A stretch of DNA of 64,000 bases from an uncultured Hyphomonadaceae bacterium (GTDB lineage Bacteria; Pseudomonadota; Alphaproteobacteria; Caulobacterales; Maricaulaceae): positions 1-64,000 of the forward strand of contig CAJXPX010000015.1 of NCBI GenBank assembly GCA_913058335.1, written 5' to 3'. The notes beneath the pieces are model-generated. The model had not been told where the DNA came from, did no database searches, and was given only the letters and a program-made list of their open reading frames with translations. A program made the translations under genes and the position numbers. Below, piece after piece: positions 25,214 through 34,937 of this stretch (positions are counted from its first letter, which is position 1; every line of letters starts with the position of its first letter).

Positions 25214-26797
25214 ATGATTCAGTCAAAAATCAACACCGATAGCCCCGATTTCCGCGCTAATTCTGAGCATATGGAAAGCCTTGTCGCGGACCTAAAAGAA
25301 AAGGTCGCCAAAATTGCTGAAGGCGGATCCGAGCGCGCGCGAAAGAAACATTTGGATCGCGGTAAACTCCTTCCGCGAGAGCGCGTTGAACGTCTCCTTG
25401 ACCCAGGCACACCTTTTCTAGAGCTGTCGCAAATGGCGGCTTACGGCATGTATGAAGATCAAGTGCCGAGCGCCGGAATAATTTGCGGCGTCGGTAGAGT
25501 ATCTGGCCGCGAAGTCATGATTATTTGCAATGACGCCACGGTTAAGGGCGGCACATATTACCCTATGACCTGCGCGAAACAGGCTAGAGCTCAAGAAATT
25601 GCCCAGCAAAATCGCCTGCCCTGTATCTACCTCGTAGATAGCGGCGGAGGGAACCTTCCTAATCAAGCGGAAATCTTTCCCGGCAAAGACGATTTCGGCG
25701 CGTGTTTTAATAACCAAGCCATAATGAGCTCACTGGGCATCGCGCAGATTGCTGTAGTTATGGGCAGCTGCACAGCTGGCGGTGCCTATGTTCCAGCAAT
25801 GGCCGATGAAAGCATTATCGTAGCTGATCAAGGAACAATCTTTCTCGCGGGGCCCCCTCTTGTAGAAGCGGCCACAGGCGAAAAAATCGATGCGGAAGAA
25901 CTAGGCGGCGGTGTCCTTCACGCTAAAACATCCGGCGTGGTAGATCATCTTGCCGTAAATGACACCCATGCACTCCAGATTGCCCGCGAAAGTGTTAAAA
26001 CACTAGGCGCAGCCAGCCTCAGCTACCTCCCCGACGCGGTCGAGCCCCCCGCTTATGACGAAAGAGAATTGAACGGCATTGTCCCGAAAGAGGCGAAACA
26101 GCCTTATGACTGCCGCGAGATTATTGCACGCATTACGGATGGTTCCCGCTTCCACGAATTCAAAAAAGACTATGGTGAAACCTTGGTTTGCGGTTTTGCC
26201 AAAATTCACGGTTATCAAGTCGGTATTCTCGGCAATAACGGTGTATTGTTCTCTGAAAGTGCAGTGAAAGGCGCGCATTTCGTCGAACTCTGCTGTCAGC
26301 GCAATATACCGCTAGTCTTCTTACAAAACATTACAGGCTTTATGGTTGGCTCCAAAGCTGAAGCCGGCGGTATCGCTAAACATGGTGCAAAAATGGTTCA
26401 CGCCGTCGCTTGCGCGAAAGTGCCAAAGTTCACCATTGTCGTTGGCGGCTCTTACGGGGCCGGCAATTATGGTATGTGCGGCCGCGCTTATGGCCCTCGC
26501 CTGATGTTTATGTGGCCGAACGCCCGGATCTCTATCATGGGCGGCGAACAAGCTGCCAGTGTTCTCGCCACAGTCGCACGAGATTCAGAAGGTTGGTCTG
26601 AAAAAGAAAAAGAAGATTTCAAAGCGCCGATACGCGAGCAATTTGAGCGCGAAGGCCACCCTTATTTTGCGTCGGCCCGCATTTGGGATGACGGCATTAT
26701 TGCCCCGTCCGATACGCGCCGCGTGTTAGGTCTGGGCCTCGCAATGGCGGCAAATAGCCCTCAAGAGGAGACACGTTTCGGCGTGTTCCGTATGTAA
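25214..26797 (+). CDS. mccB: Methylcrotonyl-CoA carboxylase, carboxyltransferase subunit
   Basis: 527 residues, normal length for the family. Two crotonase-like halves are visible. The first carries [24 protein letters not shown], the second the oxyanion-hole glycines [39 protein letters not shown] is typical of methylcrotonyl- rather than propionyl-CoA carboxylases. It transfers carboxyl from biotin to 3-methylcrotonyl-CoA, giving 3-methylglutaconyl-CoA. The biotin-bearing subunit gene starts 2 bp after its stop. First gene of the four-gene plus-strand operon. Confidence 0.9.
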   Translation: MIQSKINTDSPDFRANSEHMESLVADLKEKVAKIAEGGSERARKKHLDRGKLLPRERVERLLDPGTPFLELSQMAAYGMYEDQVPSAGIICGVGRVSGREVMIICNDATVKGGTYYPMTCAKQARAQEIAQQNRLPCIYLVDSGGGNLPNQAEIFPGKDDFGACFNNQAIMSSLGIAQIAVVMGSCTAGGAYVPAMADESIIVADQGTIFLAGPPLVEAATGEKIDAEELGGGVLHAKTSGVVDHLAVNDTHALQIARESVKTLGAASLSYLPDAVEPPAYDERELNGIVPKEAKQPYDCREIIARITDGSRFHEFKKDYGETLVCGFAKIHGYQVGILGNNGVLFSESAVKGAHFVELCCQRNIPLVFLQNITGFMVGSKAEAGGIAKHGAKMVHAVACAKVPKFTIVVGGSYGAGNYGMCGRAYGPRLMFMWPNARISIMGGEQAASVLATVARDSEGWSEKEKEDFKAPIREQFEREGHPYFASARIWDDGIIAPSDTRRVLGLGLAMAANSPQEETRFGVFRM

Positions 26798-26799
26798 TT

Positions 26800-28674
26800 A
26801 TGTCAAAGCAAATCAAAAAAATCCTTATCGCCAATCGCGGCGAAATTGCTTGCCGAGTTATCAAGACCGCCCGTAAAATGGGCATTGCTACAGTCGCCGT
26901 TTATTCTGACGCTGACCGCAAAGCGCTGCATGTGCGTCAAGCCGATGAAGCCGTCCATATTGGCCCCTCTGCGGCGAATGAAAGCTATCTGGTGATCGAC
27001 AAAATCATAAGCGCCGCCGAAGAGACAGGCGCCGACGCCATTCATCCGGGCTATGGTTTCCTGTCCGAAAATCCCGCTTTCGTGCGTGCTTGCGAAAAGG
27101 CCAAGCTGACTTTTATCGGCCCGAAAGCCGAGTCCATGGAAGCGATGGGCTTAAAAGACGCCGCCAAAAAATTAATGGATAAGGCCGGCGTTCCGACGAC
27201 GCCCGGTTATCTCGGCGAAGATCAAAATCCGAAAGTTCTAAAATCCGAGGCCGACGGTATCGGCTATCCGGTCCTGATCAAGGCCGTTGCCGGCGGCGGC
27301 GGTAAAGGTATGCGCAAAGTTGATGCCTCCAAAGATTTTGATGCCTTACTCGCCTCTTGTCAGCGTGAAGCCAAATCCAGTTTTGGAAATGACGAAGTTC
27401 TGATCGAAAAATATATTTTAAGCCCGCGCCACATAGAGGTACAGGTTTTTGGGGATACGCACGGCAATGTCGTGCATATGTTTGAGCGTGATTGTTCGCT
27501 ACAACGCCGCCATCAAAAAGTGATCGAGGAGGCCCCTGCCCCCGGTATGACCGAAGAGGTCCGCAATGCCATGACGAAAGCGGCCGTCGATGCCGCGAAA
27601 GCCGTCGATTATGTCGGCGCAGGCACTGTTGAATTTATCGTAGATGGGTCCGGAGAACTCAGCCCTGAAGGTTTCTGGTTCATGGAAATGAACACCCGCC
27701 TTCAGGTTGAACATCCGGTGACAGAAATGATTACAGGTCTGGATCTCGTTGAGTGGCAAATCCGCGTCGCCCAAGGCGAAAAACTGCCAAAGCAGACCGA
27801 AATTAAAATGAACGGCCACGCGGTTGAAGCTCGGCTCTATGCCGAAGATCCCGCCAATGATTTTCTGCCGAGTGTCGGCGATCTTACTTTGTTGAATATG
27901 CCTGGTGAAAATCGGGTCGATACCGGCGTGGAACAAGGCGGCGAAGTTTCGATTTACTACGATCCAATGATTGCAAAATTGATCGCCCATGCTGATAGCC
28001 GTTCAAATGCCGTCTCCCTATTGGAAGATATGTGCCGCGGAACCGGCGTTTACCCGATAAAGACAAATGCCCGCTTTTTGGCAAATTGCTTATCTCACCC
28101 TACTTTTGTCGCAGGACAGGTTTCCACAAATTTTATTACGGATGAAGCGGATAGTCTTTTTTATAAAGCCGCCCTGAAAGAGGACATGGAAAGTCTGTCT
28201 TTTGCGATGGCACCCCGTTCTACAGACCCGGATTTTGGAACGATAAATGGTTGGCGTTTGAACCAAGCGCCGCGCGAAACCTTTATTCGGATTTTGAATG
28301 GCGAAGATTTGACTCTCCGAATCACACCGACAACACAAGATCTTAAAAGCCATGTTAAGCGGGTTACCTTGCCAAAAGGCGATGTAATTTTCGTAGATGG
28401 CTTAAGTTATCTCTTGGAGAACATGGCTGCCGGCGCGGTCGATGCGGTTGGTGGAAACGCTCTTACCGCGTCAATGCCCGGTAAAATCATTGCCGTAAAT
28501 ACCAATTCCGGCGATACTGTGTCTGCGGGGGATCCCCTCATCGTGATGGAAGCCATGAAAATGGAAATGACGCTCGAAGCTCCCCGCGATGGTATTGTTG
28601 ACGAGGTGAAGTTCGGCGTTGGCGATTTGGTGAGTGACGGTGAGACACTGCTCACACTAGAGGACGAAGATTAA
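26800..28674 (+). CDS. mccA: Methylcrotonyl-CoA carboxylase, biotin-carrying subunit
   Basis: 624 residues. The biotin carboxylase domain (about 5-450) begins KKILIANRGEIACRVI, has the glycine-rich ATP-grasp loop KAVAGGGGKGMRK and EMNTRLQVEHPVTE. A C-terminal biotinyl domain has the biotin site AMKM with Lys587. It carboxylates its own biotin with bicarbonate and ATP and hands the carboxyl to the MccB subunit. Order and spacing with mccB mark the pair as the leucine-pathway enzyme, though other acyl-CoA carboxylases share this architecture. Confidence 0.92.
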   Translation: MSKQIKKILIANRGEIACRVIKTARKMGIATVAVYSDADRKALHVRQADEAVHIGPSAANESYLVIDKIISAAEETGADAIHPGYGFLSENPAFVRACEKAKLTFIGPKAESMEAMGLKDAAKKLMDKAGVPTTPGYLGEDQNPKVLKSEADGIGYPVLIKAVAGGGGKGMRKVDASKDFDALLASCQREAKSSFGNDEVLIEKYILSPRHIEVQVFGDTHGNVVHMFERDCSLQRRHQKVIEEAPAPGMTEEVRNAMTKAAVDAAKAVDYVGAGTVEFIVDGSGELSPEGFWFMEMNTRLQVEHPVTEMITGLDLVEWQIRVAQGEKLPKQTEIKMNGHAVEARLYAEDPANDFLPSVGDLTLLNMPGENRVDTGVEQGGEVSIYYDPMIAKLIAHADSRSNAVSLLEDMCRGTGVYPIKTNARFLANCLSHPTFVAGQVSTNFITDEADSLFYKAALKEDMESLSFAMAPRSTDPDFGTINGWRLNQAPRETFIRILNGEDLTLRITPTTQDLKSHVKRVTLPKGDVIFVDGLSYLLENMAAGAVDAVGGNALTASMPGKIIAVNTNSGDTVSAGDPLIVMEAMKMEMTLEAPRDGIVDEVKFGVGDLVSDGETLLTLEDED

Positions 28675-28686
28675 AATCAATCACCT

Positions 28687-28779
28687 GTCATTCCACAGAA
28701 GGGCGTAGCTGGAAATACGGAAGGTTGAGAGGTCAAAACTCTCCCCCTTCCGAGGTCACTTACAGCGCCCCGGAATGAC
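28687..28779. repeat. 93-bp imperfect palindrome (REP-like hairpin)
   Basis: Outer arms GTCATTCC (28687-28694) and GGAATGAC (28772-28779) enclose GGGCG/CGCCC and an inner stem GGAAGG..GAGAG/CTCTC..CCTTCC. As RNA it would fold into one long interrupted hairpin. GTCATTCC-type arms occur in dispersed intergenic repeats of Alphaproteobacteria, so this may be a genome-wide element. It lies between mccA and ivd and could adjust relative expression. Confidence 0.6.
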
Positions 28780-28798
28780 GGAAAAGAAAGAGACAGAT

Positions 28799-29968
28799 AT
28801 GACCACTAGCTACCCGACCCTTCAATTTGGGCATTCTGACGAAACAAATATGATTCGGGAGAGCGTCTACCAATTCGCTCAGGCCGAGATTGCTCCGCGC
28901 GCCGCCGAAATTGACGAAACCAATAAGTTTCCACGCGATCTCTGGCCTAAAATCGGAGCCTTAGGATTGCACGGGATTACCGTCAGTGAGGAAGATGGCG
29001 GCACGGGTCTCGGATATCTGGAACACACAATCGCGGTTGAAGAAATCAGCCGCGCTTCGGCGTCAGTCGGATTGTCCTACGGTGCCCATTCTAACCTCTG
29101 TATCAACCAGATCCGTCGTTGGGCCAATGAAGAACAGAAAGCGAAATACCTACCAAAACTTATAAGCGGCGAACATCTCGGATCTTTAGCCATGAGTGAA
29201 CCCAGCGCCGGTTCTGATGTAGTTTCCATGAAACTCAAAGCTGAAAAACAACAGGGCGGCTATCTTCTTAACGGCAATAAAATGTGGATCACCAATGCGC
29301 CCACGGCCGATACGCTTTTAGTCTATGCCAAAACTGATCCGCAAGCCGGTTCTAAAGGCATCACGGCATTTCTGATTACCCCTGATATGGAAGGCTTCTC
29401 GACCGCGCAAAAACTCGACAAGCTCGGTATGCGCGGCTCAGATACGTGTGAGCTGGTTTTCGAGGACTGTTTCGTTTCAGATGAAAACGTCGTCGGCAAG
29501 GTTGGCCAAGGCGCGGAAATTCTTATGAGCGGTCTGGATTACGAACGCGTGGTGTTGTCCGGCATCGGCCTCGGCATTATGCAGGCTGTTATGGATATTG
29601 TCCTTCCTTATATTCATGAGCGTAAACAGTTCGGCAAATCCATTGGTGAGTTTCAGCTGATGCAAGGCAAACTCGCGGATATGTATGTCACGCTCTCTAC
29701 GGCCCGCTCATATACTTACGCCGTTGCCGCCGCTTGTGACCGCGGGGAAACGACCCGCAAAGACGCCGCCGGCTGTGTACTATACGCGTCAGAGAGGGCC
29801 ACTCAAATTGCCCTTGAAGGCATCCAGATTTTGGGCGGAAATGGCTACATTAATGAATACCCGACCGGTCGCCTCTTACGCGATGCCAAATTGATGGAAA
29901 TTGGCGCGGGGACATCTGAAATCCGACGCTGGCTCATTGGCCGTGAACTCTTTGGGGAAACAAAATAA
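28799..29968 (+). CDS. ivd: Isovaleryl-CoA dehydrogenase
   Basis: 389 residues from the ATG at 28799; the in-frame ATG at 28775 falls inside the palindrome and is unlikely. Acyl-CoA dehydrogenase fold with FAD motifs [14 protein letters not shown] and KMWITNAP. The catalytic Glu lies in [12 protein letters not shown] (about residue 249), the position used by isovaleryl-CoA dehydrogenase. At the usual site near the C-terminus the protein has GAGTSEIRR, without the Glu of medium-chain enzymes. This supports isovaleryl-CoA as substrate, oxidised to 3-methylcrotonyl-CoA with electrons passed to ETF. It precedes the MaoC gene (TAATG overlap). Confidence 0.93.
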   Translation: MTTSYPTLQFGHSDETNMIRESVYQFAQAEIAPRAAEIDETNKFPRDLWPKIGALGLHGITVSEEDGGTGLGYLEHTIAVEEISRASASVGLSYGAHSNLCINQIRRWANEEQKAKYLPKLISGEHLGSLAMSEPSAGSDVVSMKLKAEKQQGGYLLNGNKMWITNAPTADTLLVYAKTDPQAGSKGITAFLITPDMEGFSTAQKLDKLGMRGSDTCELVFEDCFVSDENVVGKVGQGAEILMSGLDYERVVLSGIGLGIMQAVMDIVLPYIHERKQFGKSIGEFQLMQGKLADMYVTLSTARSYTYAVAAACDRGETTRKDAAGCVLYASERATQIALEGIQILGGNGYINEYPTGRLLRDAKLMEIGAGTSEIRRWLIGRELFGETK

Positions 29969-30444
29969 TGGCCGAACAAGTTGTAAGCGGTAAGTGGTTT
30001 GACGAATTGGAAGTCGGCCAAATATTTCAACACGCGATTCGCCGCACAGTGACAGAAACCGACAATATACTTTTCACGTCGATGACCCATAATCCGGCCA
30101 GGCTCCATCTCGATGCAGACTATTGTGCGAAAGAAACCGAGTTCGGGAAACCTCTGATGAATAGTCTTTTCACGCTTGGTCTCGTCGTCGGGATTTCGGT
30201 TCATGAAACAACTATGGGAACTGCAGTTGCCAATCTGGGCATGAACAATATCAAATTCCCCAAACCATTATTTGCGGGGGATACAATTCATGTCGAGACG
30301 GAAATAAAAGGATTGCGCGAGAGTAAGTCCCGCCCAAACCAAGGCATTGTGACCTTTGAACACCGCGCATATAATCAGAAAGACGAGCTCGTCTGCATTC
30401 TTGAGCGCTCAGGTCTACAGCATAAAAAGCAGAAACCTGACTAA
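29968..30444 (+). CDS. MaoC-like hydratase of the leucine cluster
   Basis: 158 residues, single hot-dog domain. The hydratase-2 motif region reads SMTHNPARLHLDADY (38-52), with Asn-Pro and His-Leu-Asp kept but His where classic enoyl hydratases have the catalytic Asp. VNS-like MNSLFTLGLVVG and FAGDTIHVETEI also fit. In mycobacterial leucine clusters the equivalent gene (Rv2499c) lies beside isovaleryl-CoA dehydrogenase. Hydration of 3-methylglutaconyl-CoA to (R)-HMG-CoA is the natural guess since no LiuC-type hydratase is present. Ends overlapping the convergent dehydrogenase gene by 4 bp. Confidence 0.8.
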   Translation: MAEQVVSGKWFDELEVGQIFQHAIRRTVTETDNILFTSMTHNPARLHLDADYCAKETEFGKPLMNSLFTLGLVVGISVHETTMGTAVANLGMNNIKFPKPLFAGDTIHVETEIKGLRESKSRPNQGIVTFEHRAYNQKDELVCILERSGLQHKKQKPD

Positions 30445-31805
30445 GCGATACTGACTGTTTTCACATTGCAGAAAGCATGAATGCCTTCTGCCGACAACTC
30501 CCTGCCATATCCCGAACGTTTGATACCGCCAAATGGCAAACGCGGATCTGAGGATGTCATGGAATTTATAAAGGTCGCCCCCGCTTCAATGCGCGTTATA
30601 GCTTTGTCCTGCTCTGCCTTATCTGTAGTCCAGACGGAAGACCCTAATCCAAATGGAGATTCATTGGCGATTTCGATCGCTTCGTCCAAATTTTTGACTT
30701 TGTAGAGTAACATCACAGGACCAAAAATTTCTTCGTGATAGGCGTCAGAACTTTTCGGGATGTCTTCTATGATTCCGGGTTTGAAATAATATCCCTTGCC
30801 GTCAATAGGTTCCGCTCCAGTGACCCGCTTCGCCCCGTCTTTAATCGCCTTTTCAACCTGCTTCGAAATCGTATCTCGCCCGTCTTTATTCACCAGCGGT
30901 CCAATATCTGTCTCTTCAGCCATCGGGTCACCAATTTTCAACGCTTCAAACGCTTTGATGAATTTTGCCTTTACATCGTCATAGATATCCGCGTGAACGA
31001 GGAACCGTTTCGCCGCAATACAGCTTTGGCCATTATTCTGTGTACGGGCTGTGGTGCCTACACTAACGGCTTTTTGAATATCTGCACTCGGCATGATTAT
31101 AAAAGGATCCGACCCGCCAAGTTCCAACACGGTTGGTTTGATTTCCTCTCCACAGATTGAAGCCACTGATGCTCCGGCAGGTTCTGAACCTGTCAGCGTT
31201 GCCGCCCTCACCCGATCGTCGCGTAAAATGCGCTCTACTTTTGACCCGCTGATAAGAAGTGTTTTAAACGCGCCATTTGGGAACCCGGCCCGCTCGAATA
31301 TATCTTCTATCGCCAAAGCGCATTGCGGCACATTAGACGCATGTTTCAAAAGCCCCGTATTTCCTGCCATGAGCGCAGGGGCGGCAAAGCGCATGACTTG
31401 CCAAAACGGATAATTCCACGGCATTACGGCCAGGACAGGTCCAATAGGCAGATATTTTCGGTACGACTTAGAGGCGCCGCTCTCAACACTTTCATCTGCA
31501 AGGTAGCCCTCGGCCCTTTCTGCATAATGGCGGCAAACCCAAGCGCATTTTTTCGCTTCCGCAACAGCGGACTTAAAAGTCTTCCCCATTTCCAACGTCA
31601 TGATTTTGCCGAAATCTTCCGCTTCTTTTTCCAGTATGTCGCCTGCTTTTTGCATTGCTTTCGCGCGATCCTCAAAAGACCAGTTCCGCAAGATTTTATG
31701 AGCTGAGAGTGAAGCCTTTATAGCTTCGTCGACCTGCGCATCGGTATGAGCCTCAAATTTCTTAATGATTTCCCCATTCACGGGATTTTGTGTCTGAATA
31801 GCCAT
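30441..31805 (-). CDS. NAD(P)-dependent aldehyde dehydrogenase (succinate-semialdehyde type)
   Basis: 454 residues from the ATG at 31805, which has AGAGG 6 bp upstream; the frame extends 29 codons further without a ribosome-binding site. Aldehyde dehydrogenase motifs: PWNYPFWQ, the general base Glu in LELGGSDPF, the nucleophile Cys in NNGQSCIAAKRF, and EIFGPV. The short N-terminus and NNGQSCIA motif match the Sad/GabD-like succinate-semialdehyde dehydrogenase group. It is convergent with the leucine operon and probably not part of it. Confidence 0.85.
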   Translation of the reverse strand: MAIQTQNPVNGEIIKKFEAHTDAQVDEAIKASLSAHKILRNWSFEDRAKAMQKAGDILEKEAEDFGKIMTLEMGKTFKSAVAEAKKCAWVCRHYAERAEGYLADESVESGASKSYRKYLPIGPVLAVMPWNYPFWQVMRFAAPALMAGNTGLLKHASNVPQCALAIEDIFERAGFPNGAFKTLLISGSKVERILRDDRVRAATLTGSEPAGASVASICGEEIKPTVLELGGSDPFIIMPSADIQKAVSVGTTARTQNNGQSCIAAKRFLVHADIYDDVKAKFIKAFEALKIGDPMAEETDIGPLVNKDGRDTISKQVEKAIKDGAKRVTGAEPIDGKGYYFKPGIIEDIPKSSDAYHEEIFGPVMLLYKVKNLDEAIEIANESPFGLGSSVWTTDKAEQDKAITRIEAGATFINSMTSSDPRLPFGGIKRSGYGRELSAEGIHAFCNVKTVSIA

Positions 31806-31892
31806 TATTGCCTCTTTAGTTCGAAATGAGCTTCCACTTATAGATAACCTTACGTCATCCCACCTGATTTGTTGCCTCCTGACATGATGCAA

Positions 31893-32213
31893 AGAGGGTT
31901 CGGTGTCGAGAGACGGAATTTGTAGAGGCGTTAATCAAACCTGACTTGCCATATATTATCGGCACCAAATCTCTAAAGACAGATCATCGATTTCCCGTCA
32001 GCATTCAAACCGTCATAAATAAGTTGAAATAAGAGATTTGGCAAATTTCGCCTTAAACAGAACATTCAACTCTATTTTTTACCGTTTTTCTGCAGATTTT
32101 TTGAAACTATTTCCACAGATACGCTTTTGTTACAGTAACAAGACAGTTTTATAACAGAAGAAAACTATATTTTGCTTGCAGAAGCGACACATTTATGATA
32201 GTTTTATGACAAC
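31893..32213. other. Intergenic, nothing recognised
   Basis: About 320 bp, AT-rich toward the right end. It should include the promoter of the aldehyde dehydrogenase gene (minus) and possibly of the small ORF that follows. No RNA gene, repeat or convincing promoter seen. Confidence 0.4.
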
Positions 32214-32369
32214 ATGATAACAGATTTATTACATATCCCTTTGGTTAATACCGCTGAATCTCACAAAATCAAAACCGTGGAAGAGCTTTCGCCTCTCGAA
32301 CTATTCGCTATGGGCTTTGCCGCAATCTTGATTTCCAGTACTGCCGCTATTTTAATTGGCGTTACTTAA
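32214..32369 (+). CDS. Possible 51-residue single-helix membrane protein
   Basis: An ATG at 32214 opens 51 codons ending in TAA. The protein has a polar N-terminal half (ESHKIKTVEELSPLELF) and a hydrophobic helix at about 32-51 (AMGFAAILISSTAAILIGVT). The amphipathic lead plus one helix at the very C-terminus looks like a real small membrane protein rather than chance, but there is no strong ribosome-binding site. Family unknown. Confidence 0.4.
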   Translation: MITDLLHIPLVNTAESHKIKTVEELSPLELFAMGFAAILISSTAAILIGVT

Positions 32370-32715
32370 ATAGTGATTTCTGGCAAAGGTTTGCTCATAT
32401 CGTTGACGTTTTTAGCGTGAAGCTAATTTGTCAAAAGTCGGGCTGAACTCTTTTAAGCCTGATCGACTAGTGCACGGTGTTTCGTTTATAGCTTTAACAA
32501 GTCGTGATAGTCTCACTATTATAGACATCCATCTTATTTAAATTTTTTGAGCCTAACTCAGCGATCACATCATGAGTTAAGGCAGAGGCGTTTTGCGTTC
32601 TCTTTTCCCCAAATTTTGATAGACGCATTCATTTTGTAGTGATCCTGCACAATGTGACCGCTCATTGCAGTCAACTTACATTGAACGCGTAAAACACATT
32701 ATGACTTAGGGAAAA
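32370..32715. other. Intergenic, nothing recognised
   Basis: About 345 bp between the small ORF and tRNA-Val. No open frame or repeat stands out; the transcription terminator of tRNA-Val would lie near 32700 but I see no strong hairpin with a T-tract. Confidence 0.4.
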
Positions 32716-32791
32716 TGGTGGGCGGTAACGGGTTCGAACCGCTGACCCTCTCGGTGTAAACGAGATGCTCTACCAGCTGAGCTAACCGCCC
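32716..32791 (-). tRNA. tRNA-Val (anticodon UAC)
   Basis: 76 nt including encoded CCA. On the minus strand the acceptor GGGCGGT pairs with ACCGCCC. The D-arm is AGCTCAGCTGGTAGAGC. The anticodon stem TCTCG/CGAGA holds loop TTTACAC, so the anticodon is TAC (Val), and the T-loop is GGTTCGAACCC-like. All cloverleaf stems form. Confidence 0.97.
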
Positions 32792-33302
32792 CCTTAGGGA
32801 GCGGCTAGATAGGCCAATCTTTAGGGTGACTGCAAGAGAAGACTTCACATATAAGTAAAAATTTTTATCCTGTAGATTACTTCATTTGAAGAAGTATCGA
32901 CCTTTACTTTCTTCCTTACCGGCACTTATGCAACTGAACCGTGGAGCGCTGGGTATTTTAAAAATATCCGACACCAAGATTTTGCATTCTTCGCCCGATT
33001 GACCGAATATTTCGATTAAGCTGGTAAGTATTGAACTCAGATCGATGTTAATAGAAATAGGGTGCCAAGATGCCTACTCATATAAGTAAAAGAAGCTAGG
33101 CATATACCCTGACCAAACAAATGGAGTTGGACGGTAATTTAAGTCCATTAAACAAAGGGATGAACGCGTTCGCTTTGCACTTACCCGACCCCAACAGCTC
33201 ACCTTGCTGCCCTACGCCGTATAGAGCTAAAATAACTGCAAAACACACAAAACAAGCGTTGACGCCTTCGGTCTCGATAGCTAAAGCCCCTCTCACATCT
33301 TA
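32792..33302. other. Intergenic between two tRNA genes
   Basis: About 510 bp. A short plus-strand frame (33121-33303) runs into the tRNA gene and has no ribosome-binding site, so I do not call it. The region should contain the promoters of both divergent tRNA genes. Confidence 0.45.
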
Positions 33303-33379
<77 letters not shown>

Positions 33380-33410
33380 TTTCTCCGGAAATGGACAGTT
33401 CTAAGACATT

Positions 33411-33444
33411 GAAAAGGCTCCGGTTTTTAGCGGGGCCTTTTTCT
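33411..33444 (+). terminator. Terminator after tRNA-Asp
   Basis: AAAAGGC and GCCTTTTT arms with CCG/CGG inside form an imperfect stem around a GTTTTTAG loop, followed by T-rich sequence. About 32 bp after the tRNA 3' end, it should end the tRNA transcript before the integrase gene. Confidence 0.7.
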
Positions 33445-33496
33445 TTTACCCCACAATTTCAAGAAATGGGGTAGAAAATTCGTCGGAAATGGGGTA
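33444..33496 (+). repeat. Repeated GAAATGGGGTA boxes before integrase
   Basis: GAAATGGGGTA occurs at 33463-33473 and again at 33486-33496, 23 bp apart, and the inverted form TTTTACCCC lies at 33444-33452. They sit between the tRNA attachment end and the integrase start codon. They could be recombinase arm-type sites or an operator controlling the integrase gene. Confidence 0.45.
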
Positions 33497-33506
33497 AAAG
33501 TGTTCT

Positions 33507-34937
33507 ATGAGCGCGACCCAAAAACCAGACCAATATTTGATGGAACGCGCCGGAAGATGGTACTATCAACGCTTTATTCCGGCCCGGTTTCAGCATGTGG
33601 ATTCGCGAAAGCGCATTCGCACTGCCCTGCGCACAAAATCAGTCGACATCGCCCGCCTTAGACGAGACGCATTAGCTGAGGCAGACGATGCTTATTGGTT
33701 GGCTCTATCCATTGAAGCCGCAGAAAATGGTGGTGTTAGCGATGCCACGCTGGAAGCCGAGCAACACCGCTATGAGGCGGCCCAGGCTCGTGCAATGGCT
33801 TATGGATTCAAATACAAACCAGCCGAGGATCTTGCGAAGGAAGCCAGAGCCGACAAACGGGTCGAACGCCTGCTCGAACGGATCGAAGTATTAGAGCGCC
33901 AAACCGGCGCCTCCGGTCGTCCGCCGCGCGCAGACACCGAAGCCTTGCTCGGCGGTGTTGAGAAGCCCGAAAAGCCCGTCGCAGATGTTACGAGTGCCTT
34001 TGAGCTTTATGTTTCCGATATCGCTTTTGACGAGCAGAAAAAGAAGTCGCCTAAGCAGCGGCGTAATTGGGAAAAGACCAAACGTACGTCCATCAACTAC
34101 TTCATCGATGTGATTGACGACGTGCCGCTCAATGAAATTACACGCGAGATGGCGTTGGCCTATCGCAGCTGGTGGATTGAGCGCATGATACCTGGCGACG
34201 GTGACACAAAGCCTGCCAGCCCGAATACCGCTAATCGGCATATCGGGAACATGCGCAGTCTCTATGACGCATATTTCACGCATATCGGTTCAGAGGAACG
34301 GCTCAATCCCTTCCGGAAGATGTTCTTCAAGGACGATCAGGAAACGAAAGTGCCGCCTTTCGAGGATGAGTGGGTGCGCGACAAGATATTGGTGCCGGGC
34401 ATGTTTGACGAGCTCAATGATGATCTGCGTCTTATGATCTATGTATTGATTGAGACAGGCGCACGAATAAGCGAAATCTGCAATCTTATGCCGGAACAAA
34501 TCAGGCTGGATTCCAACACACCGCATATCGAAATCCGCGCGATTGACCGCGAGCTTAAAACCGTGACGTCAAAGCGCGAAATTCCACTCGTTGGTGTAGC
34601 TTTAGAGGCTATGCGTTACGCACCGAACGGCTTTCCGCATTACCGTGATCGGGGAGAATTGGTGTCAGCCAATCTTATGAAGGCGTTCCGTCATCGCAAT
34701 CTGTTTCCGACGACGGATCATGTCATCTATTCTTTCCGTCATGCTTTTGAAGACCGAATGCTGGAGGCAGGTATAGATTTCGGTATGCGCTGTTACCTTA
34801 TGGGGCACAAAAATCCGCGCCCAGATTATGGCAGTAAAGGCTCACTAGAGTTTCGCCAGGAACTCTTGATGAAAATTGCGCATCCTTACCCTACGGAACT
34901 TGTAAAGCCGTCCAGCGCTATGGATGAACCTGCCTAA
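33507..34937 (+). CDS. Tyrosine recombinase (integrase) of a tRNA-Asp island
   Basis: 476 residues. The N-terminal part (YLMERAGRWYYQRFIPARF.. RIRTALRTKS) matches the DUF6538-type head of phage/island integrases; a SAM-like core-binding domain lies at about 160-260. The catalytic domain has Arg in ETGARISEICNL and SFRHAFEDRML, in which the first His of the HxxR box is replaced (Tyr-Ser-Phe-Arg-His). LMGHKN is followed by the nucleophile Tyr in RPDYGSKGS. It inserts and excises DNA at the tRNA. The 3' end overlaps the opposite small gene by 20 bp. Confidence 0.92.
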   Translation: MSATQKPDQYLMERAGRWYYQRFIPARFQHVDSRKRIRTALRTKSVDIARLRRDALAEADDAYWLALSIEAAENGGVSDATLEAEQHRYEAAQARAMAYGFKYKPAEDLAKEARADKRVERLLERIEVLERQTGASGRPPRADTEALLGGVEKPEKPVADVTSAFELYVSDIAFDEQKKKSPKQRRNWEKTKRTSINYFIDVIDDVPLNEITREMALAYRSWWIERMIPGDGDTKPASPNTANRHIGNMRSLYDAYFTHIGSEERLNPFRKMFFKDDQETKVPPFEDEWVRDKILVPGMFDELNDDLRLMIYVLIETGARISEICNLMPEQIRLDSNTPHIEIRAIDRELKTVTSKREIPLVGVALEAMRYAPNGFPHYRDRGELVSANLMKAFRHRNLFPTTDHVIYSFRHAFEDRMLEAGIDFGMRCYLMGHKNPRPDYGSKGSLEFRQELLMKIAHPYPTELVKPSSAMDEPA

